Below the pieces are notes generated by a model. That model ran no database searches and had not been told where the DNA came from. It saw nothing but the letters and a program-made list of their open reading frames with translations. The position numbers were made by a program, and so were the translations under genes. From Pseudolabrys sp. (GTDB lineage Bacteria > Pseudomonadota > Alphaproteobacteria > Rhizobiales > Xanthobacteraceae), in NCBI GenBank assembly GCA_030684935.1, contig JAUXXH010000025.1:36043-100042 (forward strand): a stretch of 64,000 nucleotides of DNA. The letters are read 5' to 3'. Positions 19,774 through 28,788 of this stretch are shown in pieces; the stretch's first letter is position 1, and every line of letters starts with the position of its first letter.

Positions 19774-21531
19774 TCAGGCGACCATCGCGGCGATTTCAGG
19801 CCGAGGCGCGACAACCGGATTTGTGCTCATCCGGTCGCCGGCGTCGAACATCGCCATCGCCAAATCTATCTTTCGGTCGCCGGCGAATTGCTTGGTGGCC
19901 CGGAAGGCCGTTGCGGTTGCTTCGATCTTCAGGTTTTCAACGCACCAGTTGAGCAGCGCACAATCCGAATGAATGAAGGTGCCATCTATTAACTTGCGCT
20001 CGATCGAGCGCAGCGCGTTCATCAACTTGTGCCCGCGCTGATCGATGCCGAATAATTTCTTGTCTTCCTGCGTGACCCCTATGTCCGCCAGCGCATCGAC
20101 CATCGCGCCGAGCCCTTCGGGGTCCATCGCGACACAGGCAAGCAAGCCGGCATCGTCAATTTTCTTGATCACCTCGACGATCGCCGGGATGTCCGGGATA
20201 ACTCCCTCGTCCTCGAGGTTGTCGTCGATGATGGTCAGTTCACCGCGCTTTTCGAAGCCTTCAAGGGCGCTCGCAATTGATTTACGGCGCTCCAGAACTT
20301 TACGAAAACACCACCCACGCGACCAAACAAGCCAGCGCTTCGTGCCGGTCTCACGGCCCATGACGACTAGACCGAAGAGATCGTCCGCGCCGCCGCCGTC
20401 TATCCCGACAACAATCGCTTCACAGCGCGCCAAGATGGAATCGAGCGTGATCGACTTGTCTGCTCTCTTTTCCCAGTAGTCGGCGCCGGACCATCGATCG
20501 GTACCGAGGCCCATGCCTATTTCGATATTGAAGTGCTGGCTCGCGGCGCGCCGCATCTCGGCATCGCCCTTCGTCTCAGCATCGCTCCAAATCTCTTGGA
20601 GACCCGCGATCGATATCGACCGATTGATGTTTGGGTTGACCCACGCCCAATGCTCTGGCTTGCGCCACTCGCCGGCCTTCATCATGGCCTGCGAGAATTC
20701 ATACAGGACGGGAAGCATCATCCCGCCCTTGGACAGACCGTCGCGCACCTCGCGCGCCTGGTGCAGCTTTTCCTTGAAGACGCCGACCGGCACGTCGTCG
20801 GATTCCGTCGTGATGATCAGGCGAAACGCTTCAGGTATAGGAAGCTGACCGCCGCTGAGCTGCCCCATGATATTGGCGGCTTTGGGATGCTTCGCGAGCT
20901 CCCAAAACTCATCGAGCAGAATGCCTACCGGCTTCGCGCCGACCACGATCTTCTGATCGAACGTCTTGATCTGAAGGGTCGCGCCGAGTCCTTCCTTCTG
21001 GTCGACGTTTCGTTTCGTGATCTTTTTGAGGTGAGCCTGGACCTTGAAGATATGCTTGAGGTATCCGGCCTTGCCATCGATTTCGCGCTGCGCCCGATCG
21101 TCTTCCTCGATCATGCCAACGCAAGCAGCGAAGGCGATTTCCGCGACCTCGTGCGAGGGGGCAACCAGCAAAAACTTTCCGCGCGGCCGCTTGTTAAGGA
21201 TCAGCGCGGTCATCATGACCGCGGCGCCGCCGCCGGTTTTGTCGTTCTTCTTCGGGACCAGCAGGAAGATTTCGCGGATCTCGCGGCGGCACGTCCCGTC
21301 GCTTAGCGACCCGAACTGCGACCCGAACAACGGGCGGACAACCGCCTGACGAAACCACTCACCGCCAGCCTCGCCGCGCGTCGGCGTTCCGACCACATCA
21401 TGCAGGCGTAACCGGTTATAGATCGAGACGGCCTTATCAGCCGCCGCAGTATCGAGCGGAAGGTCCGGTATTGGCGGATGGCCCGCGCGAAGCTTGGCCT
21501 CCCACCCGACGCACGAGAAATCCCACGCCAT
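19774..21531 (-). CDS. terL: Terminase large subunit
   Basis: 585 aa; RREIREIFLLVPKKNDKTGGGAAVMMTALIL and VGIDGGGADDLFGLVVMGRE nuclease-domain motif. Confidence 0.92.
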   Translation of the reverse strand: MAWDFSCVGWEAKLRAGHPPIPDLPLDTAAADKAVSIYNRLRLHDVVGTPTRGEAGGEWFRQAVVRPLFGSQFGSLSDGTCRREIREIFLLVPKKNDKTGGGAAVMMTALILNKRPRGKFLLVAPSHEVAEIAFAACVGMIEEDDRAQREIDGKAGYLKHIFKVQAHLKKITKRNVDQKEGLGATLQIKTFDQKIVVGAKPVGILLDEFWELAKHPKAANIMGQLSGGQLPIPEAFRLIITTESDDVPVGVFKEKLHQAREVRDGLSKGGMMLPVLYEFSQAMMKAGEWRKPEHWAWVNPNINRSISIAGLQEIWSDAETKGDAEMRRAASQHFNIEIGMGLGTDRWSGADYWEKRADKSITLDSILARCEAIVVGIDGGGADDLFGLVVMGRETGTKRWLVWSRGWCFRKVLERRKSIASALEGFEKRGELTIIDDNLEDEGVIPDIPAIVEVIKKIDDAGLLACVAMDPEGLGAMVDALADIGVTQEDKKLFGIDQRGHKLMNALRSIERKLIDGTFIHSDCALLNWCVENLKIEATATAFRATKQFAGDRKIDLAMAMFDAGDRMSTNPVVAPRPEIAAMVA

Positions 21532-21619
21532 CGATTAGGCCGAGGGTCCGAAAAATTCCATGGCCAAAACCCCTGAAAATCTCTGAGTGACCCCCACGCG
21601 GTAGCGGCTCCCCATCGGC

Positions 21620-22003
21620 CTAGAGATTTGATCTCCCCCCCCCTGTCTCAATCGGGTCGATCCAGCCGGCGCGCTTGGCTTTTTCATCGCGGGTCTTTCG
21701 GCCATGGCACGCACCACATCGGAGCAGCACGTTGCGGCGATCAAGCTTCGCGCCGCCATCCGTGATCTCGATGATGTGATCGCCGTATATCTGCTTCCAT
21801 GGACCGCGCGGCGTCTCGCACTTTGGATCCTCGCAACGCCAGCCGCGCTCCTTAATCAGTTGATTGCGGAACGTCTTCCATTCCGGCGAGAGGTAGAAGG
21901 AGTCGGTGCGCTTGCCTGATCTGCTCGTGTCCGCTGGTGCTAGTAGCCGGCCGCTCTTGGCCACGGCCAAGCGACCGGGCGCCATACGCAGTGGCCCGGC
22001 CAT
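21620..22003 (-). CDS. HNH endonuclease (terminase-associated)
   Basis: CEDPKCETPRGPWKQIYGDHIIEITDGGAKLDRRNVLLRCGACHGRKT. Confidence 0.85.
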   Translation of the reverse strand: MAGPLRMAPGRLAVAKSGRLLAPADTSRSGKRTDSFYLSPEWKTFRNQLIKERGWRCEDPKCETPRGPWKQIYGDHIIEITDGGAKLDRRNVLLRCGACHGRKTRDEKAKRAGWIDPIETGGGRSNL

Positions 22004-22006
22004 CGG

Positions 22007-22564
22007 TTAGTTCGCGCGCGCGCCAGGCGAAGGTGGATCATCCCAGCGCGCCACCTCATCGGCAGGCATGCCACGGTCATCATCATCGCCGGAGATGCGC
22101 GGGGCGGGTGGTTCATGGCGCCGGCGCAGCTCGACCAGCATCATGGCCTTGTTGACCTTGATCCGGCCTTTGGCTGCATCGTATTCGGTGATCGCCGCCC
22201 ATTGCTGGGGCGTCAACTTTTCCCAGTCGACGGTCGGATTGCCCTCGGCGTTGAGCACCAGCAAGCCCTTGTCGTCCCGCTTCATGCAGGAGGCCAGGCT
22301 GAAGGTGGCGATGTTCTCCATCTCCTGAAGGATGCGCGCCAGGCGCATGCCACCCACGGCCAGGACCGGGGCCTGAAGCTCGGCCACCCGGTCAAGAATG
22401 GCCTTTGAGTATTCCGACCGGCGGATCAAGCGCACGGCGTTGCCGCGGCGCGGCTTAGCATAGCCCGCAGCCGTATAGGCCTGAAGGTCGTCGGCCATAT
22501 CGAAGGCAATGGCCTGTGCTACGGCCTCATGTTTGGGATTGCGTAATCGGCTCATTTGAATCAA
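22007..22564 (-). CDS. Terminase small subunit-like protein
   Basis: HTH-like N-terminus (AQAIAFDMADDLQAYTAAGYAKPRRGNAVRLIRRSEY), upstream of HNH and terL. Confidence 0.75.
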   Translation of the reverse strand: MIQMSRLRNPKHEAVAQAIAFDMADDLQAYTAAGYAKPRRGNAVRLIRRSEYSKAILDRVAELQAPVLAVGGMRLARILQEMENIATFSLASCMKRDDKGLLVLNAEGNPTVDWEKLTPQQWAAITEYDAAKGRIKVNKAMMLVELRRRHEPPAPRISGDDDDRGMPADEVARWDDPPSPGARAN

Positions 22565-22608
22565 AGGGAATCATTTCTGCCACGGTTTGGACTCAACTTG
22601 TCCCTCAT

Positions 22609-22700
22609 AAAAAGGGCCACTCACCGATCCCCGGCAAGCGGCCCAAGTCTAGGGAGGAAACGCCCAAGGAGGGCAACGGCTGGAAGGTTCAATCACAGCC
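22609..22700 (-). ncRNA. Putative phage-encoded anti-SD (CCUCC) sRNA, related to the host element at 41168-41250
   Basis: 45-nt identity (22634-22678) with 41190-41234; on the minus strand followed by a hairpin (22614-22644) and T5 tract; CCUCCUU and UCCUCCC motifs. Confidence 0.7.
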
Positions 22701-22715
22701 GCATACCCTAGAACG

Positions 22716-22744
22716 ACAAAGCCGGCACAATGGCCGGGCTTTGT
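22716..22744 (-). terminator. Terminator-like hairpin between NusG-like gene and sRNA
   Basis: ACAAAGCCCGGC-CATTGT-GCCGGCTTTGT with a weak T tract. Confidence 0.45.
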
Positions 22745-22859
22745 GATCGGTGATCCGTCAGGGAAGGTGCCGTAAGCGGCAGCACGGGCGCTCGGCCCGA
22801 TGCTGTGTTTCCGTGGAGCGCTTTGGCGGCGGTCGGCGGCCAGGGCCGCGGGCGGCTCG

Positions 22860-23444
22860 TTACTTCGCTTCCAACTCGCCGGCAGAGACAACCATGTCCT
22901 GTTTGCCGCCGAACAGCTTACCTTCCACCTTGATACTGATTCGGCCACCGGGCGCAACCTTGGTCACCACGGCATCCCCCAGCTTGTCGGCGTAGACGTC
23001 ATTGCGAAACCTCACCGCCTGCCCGACTTCCAGCGCCGGCATGCCATCCGTGTAGCCCTGAAAGCGGATATTCAGGCGAGCCTCGATATCCCTGATCATC
23101 TCGATCTCAGCCTTGTCGACGAAGCGCGCCAGGCGCAAAGGCCGGATGCGCACCCAGTCGAGAATGCGGTTGCGCCCGTTGATCTGCAGGAACTCGATAG
23201 GCGCGAACAGCATGCCCGGCAGCACAGATCGAGCAGACGGCATCTGCGTGCGGCCGCGCCGCGTGCGCTGGATCGTGTAATGCGGCCAGTACAGCACGAT
23301 GCCAAGCTTGTCCTTCAGGAAATCGCAGATGCGCCGTTCCTTGTTCGGCTCGGCCAGGAAGACCTCCCAATCCGGATATCCCGAATATTCGGTTTCCGGC
23401 AGCGGGTCGCAGGGCGCGGTGTTCCAGTCGATCTTTGCCAGCAT
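22860..23444 (-). CDS. NusG-family transcription elongation/antitermination factor
   Basis: NGN-like N-terminus (DWEVFLAEPNKERRICDFLKDKLGIVLYWPHYTIQRTRRGR...VLPGMLFAP) and KOW-like C-terminus (VGQAVRFRNDVYADKLGDAVVTKVAPGGRISIKVEGKLFGGKQDMVV). Confidence 0.85.
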   Translation of the reverse strand: MLAKIDWNTAPCDPLPETEYSGYPDWEVFLAEPNKERRICDFLKDKLGIVLYWPHYTIQRTRRGRTQMPSARSVLPGMLFAPIEFLQINGRNRILDWVRIRPLRLARFVDKAEIEMIRDIEARLNIRFQGYTDGMPALEVGQAVRFRNDVYADKLGDAVVTKVAPGGRISIKVEGKLFGGKQDMVVSAGELEAK

Positions 23445-23450
23445 GTTCGC

Positions 23451-24293
23451 TCACCCTGTTTTCGAGAATTGCGGGTCTAAATCATCGATTTCCTCTTTCG
23501 GAGGATCGGTCGCTTTCGGCGGGAAGAGGGTTGGGAAATACCAGCCCCATCGCCCTTCCCGGCTTGTCCGACAGGCCCAAGGCCGCCCGATTTCCTTGGT
23601 CTTGAACGCTTGCCACGCGCTGTAGGCTGGCGTTCCGTCGAACACGAAAATGAAATCGCCGGTGCCGCCAGCCGTAGTGGCACCTTGCGGTTTCGGAGGT
23701 GGCGGCGGGGGTGGCGCGTATCGGCGCGGGGTAGACCTGCCAAGACCGGCCTTTTCAGGATTAGTCTTGGATGGTTCAGCAGAATCTATATGGCTGCACG
23801 CAGGTGCATGCGGTCCGACTGCACCAGCGTGCATGCGGCTGGCGTTTTCAGCCTCGTTTTCCACAGGCTCACCGGATGCACACGGTGCATGCGGTTCAAC
23901 AGCATCTTGTGGCGTTTCGGGCGCCTCGACACTATCAAGATCGGCGGTTTCGTCGCCCGTTTCGTCCGCCTCTTGATCGTCGTTTTCGAGGCCGTCTGCC
24001 TTGATCCAGGGGCCGTCAGGGCGGTTAAACAGGATCCAGTAGTCATTCGCCCGCTGCTTGCCGTCAGCGCCTCTGGCAGGCGCTTTGCGGATATAGCCGT
24101 TGCGGATGAGAGCCCCGACGAAATTGAACACGGCGCGCGGCGAGCACGCCGCTTCCTTGGCGATGGTCTCCGCCTTCAGCCAGCAATAGCCGTCCGTGTG
24201 GTTGGCATGGTTGGCGATCGCCACGAGGACGAGCTTCGGCCGGGCCGGCAGTTCTTCGCGATCGAGAACCCATGCGACGGCTTGAATGCTCAT
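23451..24293 (-). CDS. Helix-turn-helix replication-type protein
   Basis: MSIQAVAWVLDREELPARPKLVLVAIANHANHTDGYCWLKAETIAKEAACSPRAVFNFVGALIRNGYIRK. Confidence 0.7.
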   Translation of the reverse strand: MSIQAVAWVLDREELPARPKLVLVAIANHANHTDGYCWLKAETIAKEAACSPRAVFNFVGALIRNGYIRKAPARGADGKQRANDYWILFNRPDGPWIKADGLENDDQEADETGDETADLDSVEAPETPQDAVEPHAPCASGEPVENEAENASRMHAGAVGPHAPACSHIDSAEPSKTNPEKAGLGRSTPRRYAPPPPPPPKPQGATTAGGTGDFIFVFDGTPAYSAWQAFKTKEIGRPWACRTSREGRWGWYFPTLFPPKATDPPKEEIDDLDPQFSKTG

Positions 24294-24523
24294 GCGAACG
24301 GAACCTCCGCCGACTCGCACACCGGCGTGCGCTCGCAATTCACCCGCTCACCGTCACGATAGAATTCCAGCCAGGGGCGGACGCTTGGTTCATGCCGCGT
24401 CACCTTGACGATCTGGCACCGCTCGCAAGACACTTCCGTCTTGTACGGGAAGCGTTTGGCCTCGCCCCATTTGTGCCGGCCATGCTTTCCGATAGCGGGG
24501 TTGATGATGGCGACTTCGCTCAT
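24290..24523 (-). CDS. Small cysteine-containing phage protein
   Basis: Translationally coupled ORF, CERC motif. Confidence 0.55.
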   Translation of the reverse strand: MSEVAIINPAIGKHGRHKWGEAKRFPYKTEVSCERCQIVKVTRHEPSVRPWLEFYRDGERVNCERTPVCESAEVPFA

Positions 24524-24864
24524 GGTGAGACCTCTTCACACCGCGGCGCATTGGCGATCTCGATCAGAATGTCGGCGTGGCACGGCTGATCGAGCGCGCA
24601 CCAGCAGGCGAGATTTTTGCCGCGAAGTTCGCCGATATCATCGACGCGCCAGCCGGGCTGAGACATCACCAATCGAAAACAGTCGATTGCGTCAGCTACC
24701 GTGGGCACCGCAAAATACTGCGACCCGGCCGCGTGTTTGCCGGGTTCAATCTTCGTCGTCACGACGAACGGGTTGCCCCACTTGTGCGGACGGGTGACCG
24801 TCACCGTGTCCGGCGGCATGCGCCATCCCCGCTTGCGGGACAGTTGGATGCGCTGCGGCTTCAT
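24520..24864 (-). CDS. DUF4326-like protein
   Basis: RPHKWGNPFVV...LRGKNLACWCALDQPCHADILIEIAN. Confidence 0.8.
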   Translation of the reverse strand: MKPQRIQLSRKRGWRMPPDTVTVTRPHKWGNPFVVTTKIEPGKHAAGSQYFAVPTVADAIDCFRLVMSQPGWRVDDIGELRGKNLACWCALDQPCHADILIEIANAPRCEEVSP

Positions 24865-25091
24865 GGCGCGACCCCACGATCACGTAACGCCTCACGCGCC
24901 ATGTAGAGCTGCGCAGCGCGGCGACAGATGATCTCGCGTGGTGCACCATTGAGAAGCGCGAACAGATAGGCCGCAGCGCAGGCCGCATAGTCGGCTTGCA
25001 GCAAGGCGACGGAAGGCGGCGCTGCCGGCGTGACCACGACGGGCCGCGGCGGCAGATGGTGCACGTTCGATGGTTTGGGTAAGGCGGTCAT
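24861..25091 (-). CDS. Hypothetical phage protein
   Basis: Coupled ORF MTALPKPSNVHHLPPRPVVV... Confidence 0.5.
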   Translation of the reverse strand: MTALPKPSNVHHLPPRPVVVTPAAPPSVALLQADYAACAAAYLFALLNGAPREIICRRAAQLYMAREALRDRGVAP

Positions 25092-25104
25092 GCTGCGCTT
25101 TGCC

Positions 25105-26205
25105 TCAAACCCGACACGGCATGCAGACCGCGACAAAGTCTTCGGCTTTCGGATTTTCGATGCGGATGGGGTCGCCCGGGCCGGCGATATGAAGGTGGAC
25201 AACCTCACCGTCAGCCGCTTCGATCAGGTTGCGCAGATAGGCTACCTGCATGCCCGTTTCGCCAGCATCAGCGCCGCTGTGCTCGCACTCGATGGTCTCG
25301 CTGCCCTCGGCATAATCCGATCGCAGAGAGGCCGTGATAGGCCCATCGGCATCCCATGAAAGCTTGACAACTGCGGAGGCTTTTGGGTCGCACGCGGCGA
25401 CGAGGCGCGCCAGAGCACCATCAAGGTCCCTTGAATCCACGATGAAGGCGTTCGCCTGGGCTTCCGGAATGACCCGTCCGTAGTCTGGAAAGGTGCCATC
25501 AACCAGTTTGGTGACGAAGCGGCGCGAGCCGGCCTCTACGGCCATAAGGGTCTTCGATATCTCGATAGTCGCTTCGCCCTTGCCGGCTACATTCACGATC
25601 TCGCCGACAGCATTGCGGGGAACAATGATCGAGTCGAACTTCTGACCATCAATCGGCAGGACGACCCGGACCATCGTGTGTCCGTTCGTGGCAACGGCTA
25701 CGACGCCTTTCTTTTGCGGGTGAAGGCAAATGCCGCAGAGATAGTGGCGCGTTTGTTCCTCACCCATCGACCCCGCAGGCGTCTTGAATGCGTGCCGAAC
25801 CTGATCGCCGGTCAGTTTAAACGACACCGCATCGCGCGGTGCCAGCGCCTCCGGAAACTGATCAACCGGAAGGGTGGCGAACTTGTACGAAGCGCGGCCG
25901 CAGCGCACCCGAGCCATCGACCCGTCTGCGGCCACCTCGACCTGAGCACCTTTCGACAATCCGGCGACAAGCTGACCCAGCCGCGCGCACGGGATCGTCA
26001 CCGCGCCAGGCTCGTCGACGATAGCGGCGATCTTGACGATGCTGCAGGAGTCGCCATCGTGGCTTGTCAGCGTCACGTGGCCAACAGCCGCATCGATCAG
26101 CACGTTCGCAAAAATCGGAATATCCGGCCCGGTTTTTGTCCGAGACGATACGGCCTTCAAGGCCTCATTGAGTGCGTCGCGCTCGGCTGTGAACTTCATG
26201 GTCAC
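25105..26205 (-). CDS. dnaN: DNA polymerase III beta subunit (sliding clamp) homologue
   Basis: MTMKFTAERDALNEALKAVSSRTKTGPDIPIFANVLIDA... through RFVTKLVDGTFPDYGRVIP to C-terminal CMPCRV; full three-domain length. Confidence 0.92.
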   Translation of the reverse strand: MTMKFTAERDALNEALKAVSSRTKTGPDIPIFANVLIDAAVGHVTLTSHDGDSCSIVKIAAIVDEPGAVTIPCARLGQLVAGLSKGAQVEVAADGSMARVRCGRASYKFATLPVDQFPEALAPRDAVSFKLTGDQVRHAFKTPAGSMGEEQTRHYLCGICLHPQKKGVVAVATNGHTMVRVVLPIDGQKFDSIIVPRNAVGEIVNVAGKGEATIEISKTLMAVEAGSRRFVTKLVDGTFPDYGRVIPEAQANAFIVDSRDLDGALARLVAACDPKASAVVKLSWDADGPITASLRSDYAEGSETIECEHSGADAGETGMQVAYLRNLIEAADGEVVHLHIAGPGDPIRIENPKAEDFVAVCMPCRV

Positions 26206-26507
26206 AGACCCCGACTGACAGCGTCATGCAGGCGCAGCAGCGCCCGGTTGACGGCAGGCGACTCCGGCACCTTAAACTTTTGCGTGCCGACGGGCCGCTC
26301 TACCTCATCTAGGAATTTGTTGACGGCCTCGATGACGTCGACATTTTCGTCATCGTCGTCATCCTCGCCGGCCTGAGCTTCGAGATCGTCGATCTCGGCT
26401 TCGACCATGCTCTTTGCCTCAATCGCTGCACGGCGCCGCTCTTCATCGCCCGCCGCCTCAAGGATGGCGTCGATGGCTTCGTTAATCTTGTCTGCAATGT
26501 TGCTCAT
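26202..26507 (-). CDS. Small acidic phage protein
   Basis: Coupled ORF; acidic EDDDDDENVD stretch. Confidence 0.55.
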   Translation of the reverse strand: MSNIADKINEAIDAILEAAGDEERRRAAIEAKSMVEAEIDDLEAQAGEDDDDDENVDVIEAVNKFLDEVERPVGTQKFKVPESPAVNRALLRLHDAVSRGL

Positions 26508-26612
26508 GACACAAACCCTCATCGTGCACGGAAATCATCCGCGCTGGTTTCAACCGTCTCACTCACTCAAAACGCTACGGGGGACAGGTCGCGTTGATCG
26601 CGGCTTGGTTGG

Positions 26613-27131
26613 TTATGGGGCGAAGAGAGATTCTTGCTTCACCGGCTTAGGCTTTTCGATGAACATGTCGGGTTGCTTCAGCGCTTCACTGATGCGGCGG
26701 CAGGCGATGTCGAAATACTTGGGCTCGATCTCAATGCCGATGAACTTGCGGACCGAGAGCCGAAACATTTTGGCCGGCCCGGTAAGGTTAGTCCAAGCCT
26801 GCTCACACATCGCGAGCGAGAAATTCTCCGGCTGCAGTTTGTCCCATATCAAGAAGCGCTGCGTTGCTGGGAGTCCGAAATAATTACCCCCCCAGAGGAT
26901 TGAATTTTCTGCGCGTCCGACGATTGACTCGATCAGAGAGGCACTCGGCGGAGCCGAGTCCCAGTCGAGTTTTTCATGGCGCTGCCTTACTGGATTCTGT
27001 GAAATGCCGATCCCATACGGCGGGTCGGTCACCACAGCATCGACCTTACCCAGCGTCGGCAATATCTCCCGGCAATCCCCTAGGTAGAGCGTGACGCCTT
27101 CGGCGAGGGTTTCGATGCGGGGCGAGTTCAT
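26613..27131 (-). pseudogene. DNA methyltransferase missing the SAM-binding motif I segment
   Basis: DPPY motif present ([10 protein letters not shown]) but reads [28 protein letters not shown] with no HPTQKP...DPFMGSGTT segment. Confidence 0.75.
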
Positions 27132-28303
27132 GCCGCCACCTCGCCCGTTGCCGGGTCGTGATTAATCGGTTCGCCTGCGCCATCGGTCGGCGGAATCTCA
27201 AAGCCCCATTCGGCTGCATCGTTCGGTCGCGTCAGCGCCTGCCGGCAGCCGGGGGGAATCCAGAAGAGCGGCCGCGGCTTCGCCTTGTGCTTCCAGACGA
27301 TCCAGACGTAGGCCGTGGCGGTGCCGCCCTCTGGCTCCCAGCGTCCCTTGCAGAGATTGATGCGCTCGACGAAAGGGGCGACGACCGTCGGCGGCGTTGG
27401 CTTGAACAGCCGCTCATAGCGGTCGATCGTTTCGAGCCAGCGCAGCGGAACGAAGATCGCGACGCCGACCTGTGCCAGTTCAAGCGCGCGCAAGGCGAAT
27501 TCCAGAGCGGCGGAATCGAATGGCGGGTTGGTGATGATCCAGTCGACCGCCGGCAACGTCGATTTGCCCGCCTTCAGGAAATCCGCCTCCATCCACCAGC
27601 CCGGCGGCGCAAGCTTCGGATCGCCGCCGCTGTAGTCGAAGATGTCGGAGGCGACGACCTTGCCCTTCACGTACTCGACCAGAACGGTCGACATGTGCCC
27701 CTGCCCGCAGGCCGGCTCCCATGCGCTCTCGACTTCCTTGACGCCGATCGACGGCAGGACGTGTTCGAACAGCGCCCGCGTGCCCCACAGCGGCGTCGGG
27801 TAGAAATCCAGATCGCCCTTGATCTCAAGTCGGCTCGCCATCTGCGCCCGCGCGTTGCTGACGTGCTCGCCAGGCGCCCGCAGCGGGTCAATGGTGTGCG
27901 CCTTCGGATTTTCCGCCATGTGCGCCCGGCAGCGGGCGATAAGCCGCTCAAAGGCGTCCCCAGCGATCCCGGCGACCCTTTGCGCGTCAGAGGATTCGTT
28001 GCGGGTGATGTCGAGGTCTTCCAGCGTGACCGGCGGTAACTGTCCGGGCTCGATGACAGTTTCCCGCGGGGGCTTCCCCTCGCGCAGCAGCCCCGCCGTC
28101 TTGAGTTCGCGCAGGATTTCCCCGCGCCGGCGCCGGCAGCGAGCCTTGATCTCGGCCATGTCGATCTCGACAGACCGATCGCGGATGCGGCGCGCGTATT
28201 CGAGCATCGCTGCGGCCTTGTTATCCCAGTCCCGCACCTCGTCGACGGTTCGGGCCGTGGCAACGGCGGCAACAGCCACATCGTACTTAAGGGGAACGGT
28301 CAT
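27128..28303 (-). CDS. Phage methyltransferase-type protein with N-terminal helical domain and NPPF motif
   Basis: [43 protein letters not shown]...[10 protein letters not shown]. Confidence 0.8.
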   Translation of the reverse strand: MTVPLKYDVAVAAVATARTVDEVRDWDNKAAAMLEYARRIRDRSVEIDMAEIKARCRRRRGEILRELKTAGLLREGKPPRETVIEPGQLPPVTLEDLDITRNESSDAQRVAGIAGDAFERLIARCRAHMAENPKAHTIDPLRAPGEHVSNARAQMASRLEIKGDLDFYPTPLWGTRALFEHVLPSIGVKEVESAWEPACGQGHMSTVLVEYVKGKVVASDIFDYSGGDPKLAPPGWWMEADFLKAGKSTLPAVDWIITNPPFDSAALEFALRALELAQVGVAIFVPLRWLETIDRYERLFKPTPPTVVAPFVERINLCKGRWEPEGGTATAYVWIVWKHKAKPRPLFWIPPGCRQALTRPNDAAEWGFEIPPTDGAGEPINHDPATGEVAA

Positions 28304-28788
28304 GGGTGTTCCACCTGTACCGCCGCCTGTTTCCCGTGAAACATTGGCGACCGGGCGCGGAATTTGCTGGGCTTCGCCTTGATGTCGGGCGCGGCGCAGA
28401 ACGCGAGAAAGTTTTCGACGCTGACCGGCTCGCCTTCGCGGAGCCGAACCAGCGCCGCCGGTGACAGCTTCCAGCGGCTTGCCGCCTTGCGGATCGACAG
28501 CGACGTGTTGATCAGCACCATCAGCGCCATTGCCGAGACCAGCCGCCAGTCGATCTCCGGCACCTGTTCACGCGGTGCAGGTTTCCCGGTCACGGGATCG
28601 ATGCCGACCGCCGCGCAGAGCTGCACATAGGCGGAGGCATTGACCTCGATGTTCTTGGCGGCGCGGCGTGCGAGCCGGCCGTCGATGCCGTATTCGCGGG
28701 CGAGCGCGACGACCTGGCCGGCGTCGCCGTTGTCGGTGATGGCGCGCAGGGCTTCGCCGAGGCGCTGGGCGGGGGTTGGGCTGGTCAT
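28300..28788 (-). CDS. HTH-like phage regulator/hypothetical
   Basis: Coupled ORF, ASRWKLSPAALVRLREGEPVSVENFLAF. Confidence 0.5.
   Translation of the reverse strand: MTSPTPAQRLGEALRAITDNGDAGQVVALAREYGIDGRLARRAAKNIEVNASAYVQLCAAVGIDPVTGKPAPREQVPEIDWRLVSAMALMVLINTSLSIRKAASRWKLSPAALVRLREGEPVSVENFLAFCAAPDIKAKPSKFRARSPMFHGKQAAVQVEHP

Noticed and set aside
21620-22003. HNH gene next to terL as a homing insertion
   Set aside because: HNH proteins beside terminase are a common part of the packaging machinery in this phage type, so this is not unusual.
22609-22680. Reading the shared 45-nt element on the plus strand as tandem Shine-Dalgarno sites (GGAGG, AAGGAGG)
   Set aside because: No start codon or ORF at proper spacing in either copy, while the minus strand has intrinsic terminators in both copies.
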